Position numbers and translations under genes: made by a program
Shown: positions 1 to 14,200 of the stretch, in pieces
Position numbering within the stretch: position 1 is the first letter of the stretch
Layout: each line of letters begins with the position of its first letter
Assembly: GCA_020736575.1 (NCBI GenBank)
Contig: JAGPYM010000047.1
Span: forward strand, 1-64,000
DNA from: Thelonectria olida
Lineage: Eukaryota > Ascomycota > Sordariomycetes > Hypocreales > Nectriaceae
Reading direction: 5' to 3'
DNA: 64,000 bases
Notes under the pieces: generated by a model
Databases searched by the model: none
Seen by the model: only the letters and a program-made list of their open reading frames with translations
Told to the model about the DNA's origin: nothing

Positions 1-1885
1 TCTATTTAATAAGTTATTTTTCTATTATTCTATTAGATAATATTAAGTAATTTTTATTATATATTTTATTTAAATATTTACATATTATTTTAAAAGGTTT
101 AAATAAACTAAAAAACTACTTTCCTATTTAATTTAATAATTTAATAATATAAAAATATAAGCCTTTTATTTTAATTATACTTTTAAACTTTACATTTAAA
201 TTAATTTAATGTAAATCTAATAGCCTTTTTGTAATTATGAAAATATTAAAAGAGATATATTTATTTTATTTACAATGAAATATAATAGGTAAGTTTTTTA
301 TTTGTTGATTTAAATATATAAATATTTTTCCTTATTAATTAAAAAAGCTTACTTATTATATATAAATATATAAAGCTAATTTATATATAATAGTATTCAG
401 GTTAAAAAGAATATTAATTTATATTTAATTTATTTTTTAATAAATTAAATAATAATATATATTTTATAAATATATTAAAATTAAGTTTAAATTCTAATAA
501 AAAGCTATATATATTAAATGTTAATTGAATAGAAAAATATAAACTCTATTTAAATAAAAATAAAATAAATTATAAATTAAATAAATATTATTATTATTTC
601 TTTAAGCTATTTTTATTCTTATTTGTGTTATTTTTACTAATTATTTTAAATGGATCTTGTAACATATTAAAAGTAAAATAGCTTTTAATTTCATATTTTA
701 ATAATTTTAAGTAGATATTATTTAATAATCCTTACTACTTTTACTTTACTTAGAAGGATATTTCTTATTTCTAGTAATATAATTATTAAAAGTAGAAATA
801 GGATTACTAATAATATAGTTAAATAATTGATTTTATTATAGTTTTGAGAAATTTAAAATTTACATATTTTAAAAGTAGAATTAAAAGAGGAAAATAAAAA
901 AGAAAATAAAAAGGAAAAAGAGGAAATTAAAATAACTATTAATTTAAAAAGTAATTAGTTGTATTTTTATTCATAGACTTTTTTTCAGAATTTATTCTAT
1001 TTTATAATTATTAATTATTATTTTATTTAAAATTTAACTATTAGATTTTTAACGTTTGAATTAAAGTAAGTATTTTATTATATTCAAACTCTTATAAAAA
1101 TAAATTCCTAATAGAATAATTTAAAAATAATTAAAGTAAACTAGTATATACAGAAAATAAAAAATCTAACTATTAAATTTTATAATATAATATAATTGAA
1201 GATTTTAATTATAAATATTAGATTTTTAAAGTTTAAATTAGTTATTTTATTATATTTAAATCTAAATAGAAATAAAATACTAATTAAATAAATTAAAAAT
1301 AATTAAAGTAAGCTAGTAAATAAAAGAGATAAAAAATCTAATTATTACATTTTATAATATAATATAAATAAAGATTTTAAATTATAAATATTAGATTTTT
1401 AAAAGTTTAAATTGAACGAGTTATTTTATTATATTGAAATTTAAATAAAAATAAATTTCTAATAGAATGAATTAAAAATAATTCGATTAAATTAGTAAAT
1501 AAAAAAGATAAAAACTGTAACTATTTAATTTTATAATATAATATAAATATGAATTTCAATTTATTAATAATATAATTTTAAAATTTACATTAAACTATTT
1601 AGTTTATTCAATTAAATAAATTTAAAAGGAAATAAATTCTTAATAAAAATAATATTAGTTAAATTAACTTTTTTAATCTAATTAAAAAAATCAGTAAATT
1701 ATTTAATCTAATTATATAAATAAATTGATTTACTAGTAAATTATCTAGTTAAATTAAATTACTTATAGTCCAGTTATAAGAGTAAATTAATTCATTTTAA
1801 TTAAAAAAATCCTAACTTTTTTAATTAGGAATTATTTAGTTACTAACTTAAGTCATTTATTAGTAACTAGTATTATATAACCCTG
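1..1885 (+). mobile_element. hAT remnant, 3' half with right terminus
   Basis: The window opens inside a hAT transposase on the plus strand. Positions about 85-290 match the stretch at 9715-9935 of another copy, and 650-958 match the C-terminal dimerisation region and its acidic Glu/Lys-rich tail. After the coding relic come three ~175-bp tandem repeats and a GACT/AGTC-rich terminal zone. It ends at 1881-1885 in CCCTG, the complement of the CAGGG end seen at 11289. All reading frames are broken by TAA and TAG codons. Confidence 0.75.
1041..1560 (+). repeat. ~175-bp tandem repeat, three units
   Basis: The phrase TTAGATTTTTAA recurs at 1041, 1218 and 1391, giving periods of 177 and 173 bp. Each unit continues with the same AT-rich text (a TTTTATTATATT block, then AATTAAAAATAATT, then ATAATATAATATAA). 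It lies between the transposase stop and the right end of the hAT element. The same repeat occurs inverted at about 11540-11900 in the copy at 11289-15262, so it belongs to the transposon, not to the host site. Confidence 0.8.
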
Positions 1886-2399
1886 CTTGTATTTATTATA
1901 ATAAGCTTCTTAATAGGCCTTATAATTAGTTTTAAAGTGAAAGTCCCTACTAAGTAAACCTTATATAAAGAACCTTATTTTAGGCCTTTAATATAAAAGC
2001 ACCTCTCTATGTAACTCTAGTTTATATAACTTAACTAATAATATAATATAGAATAATTAAAATACCTAACTTTTTATTAATTAAATATAATATAATTCAA
2101 ATAAAAAATAAAAGCTGTATAACTACTTATTATATATTAAAATATATAGATTTTTTTTAAATATATTAGGCTAATGAAAGACTTTAATAGGCACTTAAAG
2201 GAGTTATAACTCCTAAATATCTTTATATTATTTAATATAAATATATTATTAAATATTAATTAAAAGATTAATTTAATTATTTTAAGCTGTAAGATTTTAA
2301 TTAAAAGACTTAATATATATTAATACTATTATTATTATTATTCAAAAAGCTAATAATTAAGTATATAATAGAGGTTAATATAGGCTAAACCCTAGCCTT

Positions 2400-2490
2400 A
2401 TATTCATTATAATAAGCTTCTTAATAGGGCTCACAGTTGGTCTCAAGGTGAAAGTCCCTGCCGAGTAAACCTTACTTAAGGAACCTTCTT
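2400..2490 (+). repeat. 85-bp dispersed repeat, GTGAAAGTCCCTGC family
   Basis: This unit runs from TATTCATTATAATAAGCTTC to CCTTACTTAAGGAACCTTC. A second direct copy lies at about 1889-1975 and two inverted copies at about 6243-6345 and 7930-8035. The copy here keeps non-AT positions (CACAGTTGGTCTCAAGGTG) lost elsewhere, so it is the least mutated. Copies sit just outside hAT ends, so they may be an older repeat into which hAT elements inserted. I do not recognise the family. Confidence 0.55.
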
Positions 2491-2516
2491 AAATTATAAC
2501 TATATATATTTAATAG

Positions 2517-5228
2517 TAGGGTTGTAATGTATTAGACTTGAGTCTAGTCACTTAAGTAATTAGAAATTATTAAATTAATTTACAATTATTAGCTACTAAC
2601 CTAAGTCCAGTTACTAGAGTAAATTAATGGATATTGTTAATAATAGTTAGTTAAGAAATTTACTTACAAAAATTAGACTTTTTAATAATAACTACTAGCT
2701 AAATTAGTTAGACTTTTTTAATGAAGTTTAACTAATTAGTCTTTTTATAATTGAATATAAAAATTTATCATGAATCTAATTTTAATAGAAGAATTATAAG
2801 AGTTTTAATTTAAATAGTATATTTATTATAAATTTTAAATTTAATCTCTTATAATTTTTATTAAACTTTATTTAAATTATTTATTATAATAATTTAATTT
2901 CTTTAATTTCTTTAATTTATTTATTAATTGAAGTAAATCTTATATAAAAGTTTATAATAAATCTAATTTTAATAGTAAAATTATAAAAACTTTAAATTTG
3001 AATAGTATATCTATTATAAATCCTAAATTTAATCTCTATTAAAGTTTATTAAGTCTTATTTAGGTTATATATTAAAATAATTTAATTACCTATTCATTAT
3101 TAATTAAAGTAAATTTTTAATATATTTATTCATTTTAATTTTATAAATACCAAAATAACTAGCTTACTTTAAATAGAACAAACTTAATACTATTATTTTA
3201 TATAGCTTATAAATATAAAAAAATCAAATTAAATTTAAAACTAAAGGATATCTATTTAATCCTAATAATTTACTTATTATTTATATTATTTTTAATTTAA
3301 TTTCGTCCCTTTCTTTTTTTTCTTTTTATTTTTATTTTTATCTTTTAATTTTTCTTGTAAATTATTTAAATCCTAGATTTCCTAAGCTTTTAATAAAACT
3401 AGCTGCTTAATTGTATTATTAGCAATTCTATTTCTATTTTTAGTAATTATATTACTAGAAATAGAAAAAAAGCGCTTAAGTAAGGCAGATGTAGTAGAAA
3501 TTACTAAATAACGCCTAATTAAAATTCCTAAAATGGAAAATTAAAAGCTATTTTACTTCTAATAAATAAGGGGATTTATTTAAAAATAGGAAAATATTAA
3601 TTATTTTCGAATTTTCAAAAGAAAATTAAATAAAATAACTGACTTTACAATTTACCCTATTTTTATTTAAATATAATTTAAACTGTTTATTAGAAATATA
3701 TAACTTTTTATTAGAATCTGAACTTCATTTTAATACATTTGTAAAATATATATTTTTATTTAATTTATTCAAAGATATAATTAAAAATAGCCTAACCTTC
3801 CTTTTTAATTTTAATACTATTATATATAAATTAGCTTATTATAATTATATACAATAGGTAAGTTTTTTAAAATTAATAATTGGTAAATATTCTTATAGTT
3901 AAATATACAAGTATTTAAATAAAAGAAATTAAAAAACTTACCTATTATATTTAGCTTTAAATAAAGCTATAATAGCTCTTTTAATATTTTTATAATAAAA
4001 AAGAAGACTATTTAGCTTAGATTTTACTAATTTAAGCCTAAGATTTAAAACTATAATTACAATAAAAGGCTTATAATTTCTTACTATTAAATTATCAAAG
4101 TTAATAGGAAAATATTTTTCTAGCTTTTCTAAACCTTTTAAAATAGTTTGGAAATATTTTAAATAAAGTCCCCATAATAAATTAGTAAATTAATATAATA
4201 TAAAATAGAAAAAAGTTAAATACTTATTACATTTAAACTTTCTAATTTCTTTTAAAAGAAATTAGAAAGCTTTTCGAACATATTATATAATTAATAAATA
4301 TATAATAGGCTATAAGGAATAGTTATATAAAGCTGGCCTTATAATGAAATGAAAGCTTTTAAAAAAGGTAGAAAAATATTTTCTAACTATTTTAACGCTA
4401 TCTAATTATTATTATTAAAAGCCACTTTTTTAACTTCCTTATTAGTAGAATTCTTAAAAATATAATTAATAGGGTGTTTTAATAAAAGAGTAGTATTAAT
4501 TATATAATAAATTGAACTCTACTAAGGAATATTATTTAAATAAATATTAATAAAAGTAATTTAAAAAGGAAAATAATAAATAACTTACTTAAAAGAATTA
4601 ATTTCTTATTAAAATTAGAAGGTAATTTACCTTTTAATTTAAATTTATTCATTCCTTTTTCTAATAGGGCTTTACCATTTTAAGTATATTTTATAATTAT
4701 AGCCAATTGTTTTAATCGGCCAATAATAGCTATAAGGAAATGAATATATATATGTTTTAGTAAAAAATAACTTTCTATTAAAACTTACTATATTAAATTC
4801 AAATTCCTTTAGATTTGTTAAATTTCCTAAAAATATAATATTTATATAATTAGATAAAATAGAATCTAAAGAATTAAAAGATAAAAACTCCTTTAAAATA
4901 TCTTAAATAATAATATTTAAAATATAACCAATATAGCAAATATTATTTTTAAAAGGCTTATTAAGGTTTTTTAAATATATATTCTTAAAAGCTAATAAGA
5001 ATCAATTATTATATACTATAGTATTTTAAATAATATTAAGTAATTATATTAGTTAAATTCCTAATTCAAAGAATAAATAATTTACTTACAGATATTTTTA
5101 ATATTAATAGAAGGATAAATATTTAAAGTACTTAAAAATTATATATAAATATATAATTCTATATAGCTTTTATTTAAATAATTAAAGCTTATAAAGAGTT
5201 AATAATTAAATACATAGAAAAATTACCC
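2517..5228 (-). mobile_element. hAT remnant, 5'-truncated
   Basis: The left end TAGGGTTGTAATG at 2517 is a mutated form of the CAGGGTTGTGATG terminus at 11289. Reading on the minus strand, the C-terminal dimerisation region lies at about 3330-3590 and the conserved middle (the DNITRWNST / LQGQLYTTIP region of the better copy) at about 4265-4540. Similarity to the copy at 11289-15262 stops near 5225, where a different terminal-repeat sequence begins, so the N-terminal part is missing. Frames are destroyed by stops. Confidence 0.7.
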
Positions 5229-5237
5229 ATTATTTCC

Positions 5238-5450
5238 AATTATAATTTGTCTAACTTAAGTCTAGGTACTAAAGTAACTAGAAATTAGTAAATTAATTTA
5301 CAATTATACTAGTAACTTTTAATCTAGTTATAAAAGTAAATTAATTTACTTTTTTAAGTATAATTAATTAGTTAAATTTAACTTAAAAAGTCTAACTTTT
5401 TAAATTAAATTTACTAATTAAATAAGTTAGACTTTTTTAATTAATTTTAA
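5238..5450. repeat. hAT terminal palindrome zone (fragment)
   Basis: This stretch repeats forms of GTCTAACTTAAGTC and of AAAAAGTCTAACTTTTT, the AT-eroded version of the AAAAAAGTCnGACTTTTTT palindromes at the ends of the copies at 11289 and 15262. It is an isolated terminus of the same hAT family, abutting the truncated copy at 2517-5228. Confidence 0.55.
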
Positions 5451-6354
5451 ATAAATAATTTAAGCTTATTTTAAATTATATTTTAAAAAGTTATAACTAA
5501 TTAAATTTTTACAATTAGTAATTTTTATTATTGTATTAACTCTTTTATATATTTTTCTACTTAATTGCCTTACTTATTTCTATTAGCTTAATTACCTTTA
5601 AACTTACTTAACCTATTTTTAAACTTCCTTTTTCGCCTAACCCTTTCGGCCCCCCATACTATTTAACACTTATATCCACTCGCCCTTTTAACCCACTTTT
5701 TATTTTTAAATTTTCCCTCTATAGCCTTTTAGGTAACTATTTGGATTATTACTACTATATATAATAGCTCTTAAAGCTATAGCTTAAGGTTATACTTTTA
5801 TTTGTTTTTAAAAAATTCTCAGTGATTTTAATTAAACCTATTATTTCTTATTTAATTTAGAAGGTAATCAAATTAGCTATTTTCCCTACTAAAAAATTTA
5901 AAATTATCTTCTTATATATTTAATCTTTTAATTAGAATATAATAGCTTAAAAGGACTAGCTTAATTCTTTATATTATTGTTAATAGTATATGTATATTAA
6001 CTAATATAAGGATATTAAGGAGCTATAACTATTTAAAATACTTTTAAAACTCTCTGATTAGATAAATTCATTTAAAGAAATTTATATAATTTAATAGATA
6101 TTAAGCTATTAGATTAATATTATCTTTTTAAATTATAATTTATTTAATTAGTAGGAAGTTAGTTATATTAGGTTATATATTATTATATTAATTAAATTAT
6201 ATACATTAGGGTTTAAAAAGTAATACTTTTATATTAAAAGCCTAGAATAAGGTTTCTTAAGTAAGGCTTATTTGATAACGATTTTTACTTAAAAGCTAAT
6301 TATAAACCTTATAAAAAAGCTTATTATAATAGATATTCTTTTAGTTATAGTCAA

Positions 6355-6460
6355 TTGGGCGAGTTTGACTAAAAAAGTCTGACTTTTTTAGTCAAATTTA
6401 TTAACTAAATTAGTCAGACTTATTTAGTTAAAATTGACTAGAAAGGTTAGTCTTATTTAA
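6355..6460. repeat. hAT terminal palindrome zone
   Basis: A run of GACTAAAAAAGTCTGAC and TTTTTTAGTCAAA motifs makes nested palindromes. The same motifs mark both ends of the better copy at 11289-15262. This zone probably marks the left end of the plus-strand element whose array and transposase follow at 6590-10309. Confidence 0.55.
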
Positions 6461-6589
6461 TTACATTTTATCCAAAGTTTTAATAGTTTAATTTAAATAT
6501 TAAGATTATTATACTTTTATATTTATAATTATATTTTTATATATAAGTTTAAAAAAAGTTAGTAACAATTTTTATAAAGGATTTTATAT

Positions 6590-7260
6590 ATGAAATGTTT
6601 AAAATACTTTAATTTATTTACATAACTTAAATTATATAAAAACTTATAACTAGCCCATTTTAAAAATTAAACTTATAATAATTTTGTTTTTAGAATGCTT
6701 TGTTTTATAAAAACCTAATATTACCTATTAATACTTTTTTTAAACTACGTATTTATTTATTTCTTAAAATATCTCATTGTATTAAATTTCCTAATTTACT
6801 TAAAGAACCCGAATTATATAAAAAGTTATAACCTGCCTAATTTGTATATTAAAATTATAAGAATTTCACCTTTAAAATAGTATATTATATAAAAACCTAA
6901 TATTAATTACTAATATTCTTCTTTAACTGCTTGCTTATTTATTTCTTAAAATACCTCAATCTATTAAAATTACCAATTGATCTAAATAATCTAAATTATA
7001 TAAAAATTAATGACTAGCCTAATTAATATAGTAAAATTATAATAGTTTCACTTTTTAACTGCTATATGATATAAGACCCTAATATTAATTACTAATACTA
7101 TTTTTAAACTACTTATTATTTAATTTTTTAAAATACCTTAAATTATTCAAATTACCAATTTATATAAATAACTGAAATTATATAAAAATTCATAATTTAA
7201 AAATGAAAAGTATAATAATTTCACTATCATATACCATTCTAATACAAAGACTTAATATTC
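6590..7260 (+). repeat. ~180-bp tandem array, four units
   Basis: The phrase TTATATAAAAA followed by a TAACTAGCC-like string recurs at about 6634, 6814, 6993 and 7168. Each unit carries a TTAAAATACCTCA-like string and a CTAATATTA string. The array lies on the 5' side of a hAT transposase remnant. A related array occurs at 10620-11288 and is resumed at 15263. It is a subterminal repeat of the transposon family. Confidence 0.7.
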
Positions 7261-7541
7261 TTTAATCTATTATTTTTTAATCTTTAATTAAGCCTAATTT
7301 ATACAATACCTTAACTTACCTAAATTAAGATTAAATAGAGTTTTGATTTGAAATTAAGAATTAGAAATCAAAAATTGGAAATCAACTGTTAGAAATTAAT
7401 AATTATAAATTAGATTTCTGATAAAATAATTAGTATAAAATATACCATTTATTTTCGGAATTTTACCTAATCATAATTTAATGAATTCAACCAATTTAAC
7501 TAATCTAATTAACTAAATATTCCATTTATGTTATCATAAAA

Positions 7542-10309
7542 ATGGCCGATTCTTCTAGCTATTATAATACTAGAAATATATCTTCTAATATTAAAGAAAC
7601 AGCTTCTATTTCGTATTTTTTAGTTTTTAGTTTTACTAATTTGGAATATAATAAGCCCGATTTTAAATTAGAAGTCCCTTTTAAGTTAAAAATCTATATA
7701 TTTTTAAATAAGCTTTTTATAAGAAGTCTTCTTCTAATTGACCTATTAAAAGATAGGGAAATAATTGTTTCTTATATAATATAAGATATTATTAGCTACT
7801 TACTTTTATTCCTTATTAACTTTATTATAGTTGTTCTTTTAGCTAAATTGTTAAAATTGAACGCTTTATTACTTTTAATTTTTAATAGTATTATAAGAAT
7901 TAGCATCTTTACGATCGGTGATTTTTATTATTGTGTTAACTCTTTCAATTTTCACTTAAAGGCCAATCGTGAACCCTATAGAAAAGCTTATTGTGATAGA
8001 TGCAAGGCTGGGTTTTGCCTGTATCGACCTTTATTGTGTGCCAGTACTAGGCTTATTTTGACGAAAAATAAATATTAGCATATTACTATTACTTATAATA
8101 AGTACTCTGAAGGATTTAGAAAAAGAAGTAAGTTTTCTATTAAATATTTTCATTTTTATAATTATCTAATTTTTAGATTTGGATTTAATTTTAAGCCTAA
8201 ATTCTAAGGATAATTTCTTTAATTTAAATATTACAGAAAAACAATAAAAAGTGGACTTTTTATTTAATAAAAAAGGAGCTATTTAAAAGGCTTTTAATTT
8301 CTTTTAATAATACCCTTTCCTTTAGAGCTTTGAATAGCTCTTCTTTTTAATAACTATTAAAATATTTTAATACGTATGTTCTATTTCCCTTATTTCTATT
8401 TAAAAATACTAATTATTTTAGTAATTCCCTTATAATTCATAGGTAGAATATTAAGACTGCTTTATAATAAACCTTTAATTTAAATTTAAATCACCCAAAT
8501 TAAAACTAATAGTTCATATTAAAATAGTAGGGAAAATGTCCTTAATTTTTAATATTTAAACTACTAGTAACTAAAATGCCTATTAGGGCATTGCTTTAGT
8601 ATATATTAATTCTAATTTTAAATTAGAATATAAGCTTATAAGTATATATCATCTCTCTTATTTACTTATTTATTAACTCTTTTAAGCTTTAATTCTTTGA
8701 ATAAAGGCTATATAGAATTATATATTTATAAGTAATTTCTAGCTGCTTTAAATATTTATCCTTCTATTAATATTAAAAATATCTTTAGGTATATTTTATT
8801 ATATCTAATATTTATAAAGGAAAATTTGTAATTTAATTAGTTTTACTAGGGATAATATAAGCAAAGAATAATCCATTTTTAAATACTTTTAAAGATGTTT
8901 ATTTAAATACCCTTAATAAGCTATTTAAAAGTGATATTTACTATATTAGTTATATTTTAAATATTATTACCCAGGATACTTTTAAACAATATTTAAATTG
9001 TAGGAAATCTTTAAATTCTTTATTATCTAAATATATAAATACTATATCTTTAGAAAATTTAAAAAATCTAGAAGAATTTAAATTTAATATCTTAAGCTTT
9101 AATAGTAAATAATTTCCTTTCTTAAATTTAATAAGGAATATATATATTAATATTTTTTAGCCCTTATTAGCTGTTTATAATAAGTGGCTGTAAGTATTAA
9201 ATATACTCAAAAGGGTAAAAACTTATTTGCAGAAGGAATTAATAAATTTACATTAGAAGGCTTTTCTTACCTTCTAATTTTAATAAAAAAATTAAGTCCT
9301 TTAGGTAAGTAATTATTAGTCTTTTTCTTTCACAAGTATTATTTTCTTAATAGATGTTTTAAATAATATTACTAAGTGGAATTTAACTTATTATGTAATT
9401 AATACTGCTCTTTTATTAAACGACCCTAATAATTATATTTTTAAGAATTCTACTAATAAGGAAGTTAACAAAGTTACCTTTAGTAATAATAATGAGATAG
9501 CTTTAAAACAAATAGAAAATATTTTTCTAATTTTTTAAAGCCTTCAATTAAATGATAGGGCCAGCTTTATATAACTATTCCTTATAGCTTATTATATATT
9601 TATTAAATATATTATAGATATTTTCAAAATAACTTAAAACGAACTACTTTAATAGGTTATTTACTTTTTAATTAAATATAATTAATTAACTTATTTTAGG
9701 GGTTTTATTTAAAATATTCTAAAGCTATTAGAAAAGGCTTAAATAAGCTTAAAAAGTATTTTCCTATTAAATTTCATAATTCAATAGTTAGGAATTATAA
9801 GCCTTTTCTTTTAACTATAGTCTTAGACACTAGATTAAAATTAGAACAATTTAAATCTAATATCCTTCCTGTTTATTATACAAATATTAAAAGAGATATA
9901 GTAGCTTTATTTAAAGCTGAATTTGATAAGTACGTTCTTTTAACCTTTTATTTAAATATATTAATATTTTTTATTTATTATTAGTTCAAAAAACTGACCT
10001 ATTATATATAAATATAATAAGCTAATTTATATTATACAAATTTATTAGAATCAAGCTCAGATTCTAATAAAGAGCTTTTTATATATTAAATTCTAATTAA
10101 ATTGAGGAATTTGTGCTTTATTCAAACAGAAATAGGGTAAATCGGAAGGCAAGTTATTATTATTATTATTGTCCTTTTTAAAATAGATTACTAATTATTA
10201 TTTGATAAATCCCTTGACTTATTAGGAGTAAAATAGCTCTCGATTTCCTATTTTAGCAATTTTAGCTAGATGTTATTTAACAATTCCTACTACCTCTGCC
10301 TCAATTACG
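7542..10309 (+). mobile_element. hAT remnant, transposase N-terminal to dimerisation region
   Basis: Plus-strand copy. Homologous blocks to the copy at 11289-15262 are visible: a LPFRALNSSSF-like N-terminal stretch at about 8280-8370, the middle region around 9370-9610, and the start of the dimerisation region at about 10205-10309. The last homologous words are CCTCTGCCTCAATTA, after which it is cut off. A short open stretch at 7848-8078 contains CDRCKAGFCLYRPLLC and may be a remnant of an N-terminal zinc-binding region; that is a guess. Confidence 0.65.
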
Positions 10310-10619
10310 AGTGAATTAATTTAATAATTCCTAGTCACTCAAGTGAATGGACTTAAGGCAGACAACTCACAACTCCAACAAGGGTAAACTAATTTTATAT
10401 AAAAGTTGATAGTCAATTGAGATTAAATATTAAACACATGATAGCTTTTATTTTATAGAGTACTTTTAATAAGAGTTGTAATTTGTCCGACTTACGTCCA
10501 GTCACTAGTGTGAATTAACTCACTTTTTTTGTCACAGTCTCTGACTAGATTAGTCGGACGTTTTTAGTAAAAATTGACGAATGAATTTACATATAAAAAT
10601 TATATATTTAATATAAATA

Positions 10620-11288
10620 GATACTTAATCTAATGTAATTAACAGAAATAGAACAGTTTGTACCCTATATAGTATAAAATCTAACTAGTTTTATATAATA
10701 TCTAGCTTAATTTAATTACTAGGGTATAAGAATTTTAATTCTATATAGTATTCTTATAAGAAGGCTTAGTAATATTAGCTTCTAATTATTTTTTAAGCTT
10801 CAATTAATTTAATTAGTCAAATACCTCAATTTACGGAATGACTAATTTACTTACGTAAGTCAAATATATAAAATTTATTAATTAATTCATTTTAAATACT
10901 AAAAATATAATAGTTTTAATTCTGTATAGTATTATTATAATAAAATAAAATAATAACCTCTAATTGGTTTTCGTACGTTTTAATTAATCTAGTTATTAAG
11001 ATACCTCAGTTTACCTAATTAACCAATTAAGCTAAATCTATATAAAATATAGTAACTAATTCAATGTAAGTACTATAAATATAGTAATTTCAATTGTATA
11101 TAGTAGGAAAATTTGATACTAACTTCTAATTATTTTACTTAAGCTTCAATCAATTTATTTTTCAAAATACCTTCATATACCCTAATTAACCAATTTACTC
11201 AATTAAGACAGATTTATATAAAAATTAATAACCAATTTACTGTAGATACTAAAAATGTAATAATTTTAGTTTCATATAGTATTAGTAT
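10620..11288 (+). repeat. ~175-bp tandem array interrupted by hAT insertion
   Basis: The phrase ATACCTCAGTTTACC or close variants occurs near 10820, 11000 and 11166, with a TATAGTATTA string closing each unit. The array stops at 11288 exactly where a hAT terminus begins and resumes at 15263 with the next part of the unit. The element at 11289-15262 therefore jumped into this array. Confidence 0.65.
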
Positions 11289-14200
11289 CAGGGTTGTGAT
11301 GCCAGTCACTGACAAATGACTTAAGTCAGTGACTAAATAATTCATGACTAAAAAGGTTAGGACTTTTTTAGTCAGGCTGAATTAATTCACCCTTATGACT
11401 GGACTAAATAATTCACTGACTTTTTTAGTCAGACTAAAAAAGTCAGCTTCACTAATATTATTTTAATTAAAAATGTAATTCTTTTTAAATTTATTTAATT
11501 TAATACAATAAATAGCTTAATTTAAGCTTTATAATTTTAATATTTAAAATTTTTAATCTTTATTTATATTATATTATATAATTAAATAGCTAGATTTTTT
11601 ATCTCTTCTATTTACTAGTTTAATTTAATTATTTTTAATTTACTTTATTAGGAATTTATTTCTATTAGAATTTAAGTATAATAAAATAACTAGTTAAATT
11701 TAAGCTCTAAAATCTAGTATTTATAAGTTAGAATTATTATATATTTTATAATATAAAACTTAATAGCTAGATCTTTTATCTCTTTTATTTACTAGTTTAA
11801 TTTAATTATTTCTAATTTTAAGTATTAGGAATTTATTTCTATTTAAATTTTAATATAATAAAGTAACTATTTTAAATTAAGCTTTATAATTATAATATTT
11901 AAATTATAAGTAAAATAATAATAAATAGATATAAAATAGAATAAATTATTAAAAAAAGACCACTAATAAAAATAAAACTACTCACTTTCTAAATTAACAG
12001 TTACCTCAATTTCCTCTCTTTCTTCTTCATGTTCTTCTTCATTTTCCTCTTTTAATTCTACCTTCAAAGTATCCAAATTCCAAATTTCCTAAGACTTCAA
12101 TAAAATTAATTGCTTAACTGTATTATTAGTAATCCTATTTCTATTTTTAGTAATTATATTACTAGAAATAGGAAAAATATCCTCTTAATTGAGGCAGAAT
12201 TGGCAGGGATTGCTAAATAACGTCTAGTTAAAATTGCTAGAATAGGAAATCGAGAGCTATTTTGCTCCCAATAGGTTAAGGGATCCATCTAATAATAGTT
12301 AGTAAAAATAAAATAAATAGAAAAGAAGGGAATAAAAATAGCCTATAGGAATAATAATAATAATTACTTACCTTACGATTTACCCTATTTTCATTTAAAT
12401 AGGGTTTAAATTCCTCTATTTGGTTTGAATTTGATATATATAGCTCTTTATTAGAATCTGAACTTGATTCTAATAAATTTGCAGAATATATATTATCATT
12501 TAATTCATTAAAAGATAAATTAAATATAGATTGACCTTCTTTCTTAACCTTAATACTATTATATATAAATTAGTATATTATATTTATATATAATAGGTAA
12601 GTTTTTTAACTTATAAGGAAAGATATTAATATATTTAAATAAAAGGATAAAAAAACTTACCTATTATATTCAGCTTTAAATAAAGCAAATATATCTCTTT
12701 TAATATTTTTATAATGAAAAAGAAGGCCACTAGACTTAAATTGTGCTAATCTAAGTCTAGGGTCGAAGACTATAGCTAAAATAAAAGGCTTATATTTCCG
12801 TATTATTAAATTATCGAATCGAATAGGGAAATATTTTTCTAGCTTATTTAAGCCTTTAAAATAGCTTCTGAATATTTCGAATAAAATGCCTAATAAAAAT
12901 TAATTAATATTATCTAATAGAAAAATAGAAAATAACTTATTAAATTAGAATCTTTAGCTTTATGCTTAAATATTCAGAAAGGTCTTTAGCTTATTATATA
13001 ATTGATAAATATATAATAAGCTATAAGGAATAGTTGTATAAAGCTGGCCTTGTAATCTAATTGAAGGCTTTAAAAAAGCTTGAAAAATCTTTTCTAACTG
13101 TTTTAAAGCTATCCAATTATTATTACTAAAAGCCACCTTTTTAACATCCTTATTAGTGGAATTCTGAATTATATAATTAATAGGGTCTTTTAATAAAAGA
13201 GCAGTATTAATCATATAATAGGTTGAATTCCACCTAGTAATATTATCTAAAATATTAATTAGTAAAATAATAATAAAAAAAACTAATAGGAATAAAAAAA
13301 ATAACTTACTTAAAGGAATTAATTTCTTATTAAAATTAGAAGGTAAAGAACCTTCTAATTTAAATTTATTAATTCTTTCTTTTAATAAGCTTTTACCCTC
13401 TTGGGTATATTTAATAATTATAGCCAATTGTCTTAAACGCCTAATAAGAGCTAACAGAAAATTAATATATATATATATAAATAAGTAAGGTTAATAACTT
13501 ACTATTAAAACTAGAAGTATTAAATTCAAATTCTTCTAAGGCTTTTAAATTTTCTAAAGATATAGCATTTGTATATTTAGATAATAAAGAATCCGAAAAA
13601 TTAGATTTTAAATATTCTTTAAGAATATCCTGAGCTATAATATTTAAACTATAACTAATACACCTAATATTATTTTTTAATGGCTTATTAAGGGTATTTA
13701 AATAAATAGCCTTAAAAGCATTTAAAAATCGATTATTATTTGGTGCATTATCCCTAGTAATACTAATTTAATTAGTAAATATATCTAATAGAAATTAATT
13801 AAAACCTACCTAAAGATATTTTTAATATTAATAGAAGGATAAATATCTAAAGCATTTAAAAATTGCTTATAAATATATATTTCTATATGACTTTTATTTA
13901 AATAATTAAAGCCTGAAAGAAATTAATTAGAAGGTTATATTATAAGCATAAGAATACTAACTAATAAGCCTATATTTTAATTTAAAATTAGAATGAATAT
14001 AAGTTACAATAATACCTAAATAGGCATTTTGATTATTAGTAGTCTAAATATTGAAAATTAAGGAAAATTTCCCTAATGATTTAATATTAGCTGCTAATTG
14101 TTGATTTAAGTTAGTTAAACTTAAATTATAAGCCTTTTGGAAAGTAGACTTAATATTCTACCTATTAATTGTAGGGGAATTACTAAAAATAATTGGTATT

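Noticed and set aside
7542..8078. ORFs of 80 and 76 codons in the AT-rich block as host genes
   Set aside because: They lie inside hAT-derived sequence, have no host domain and are flanked by transposon repeats.
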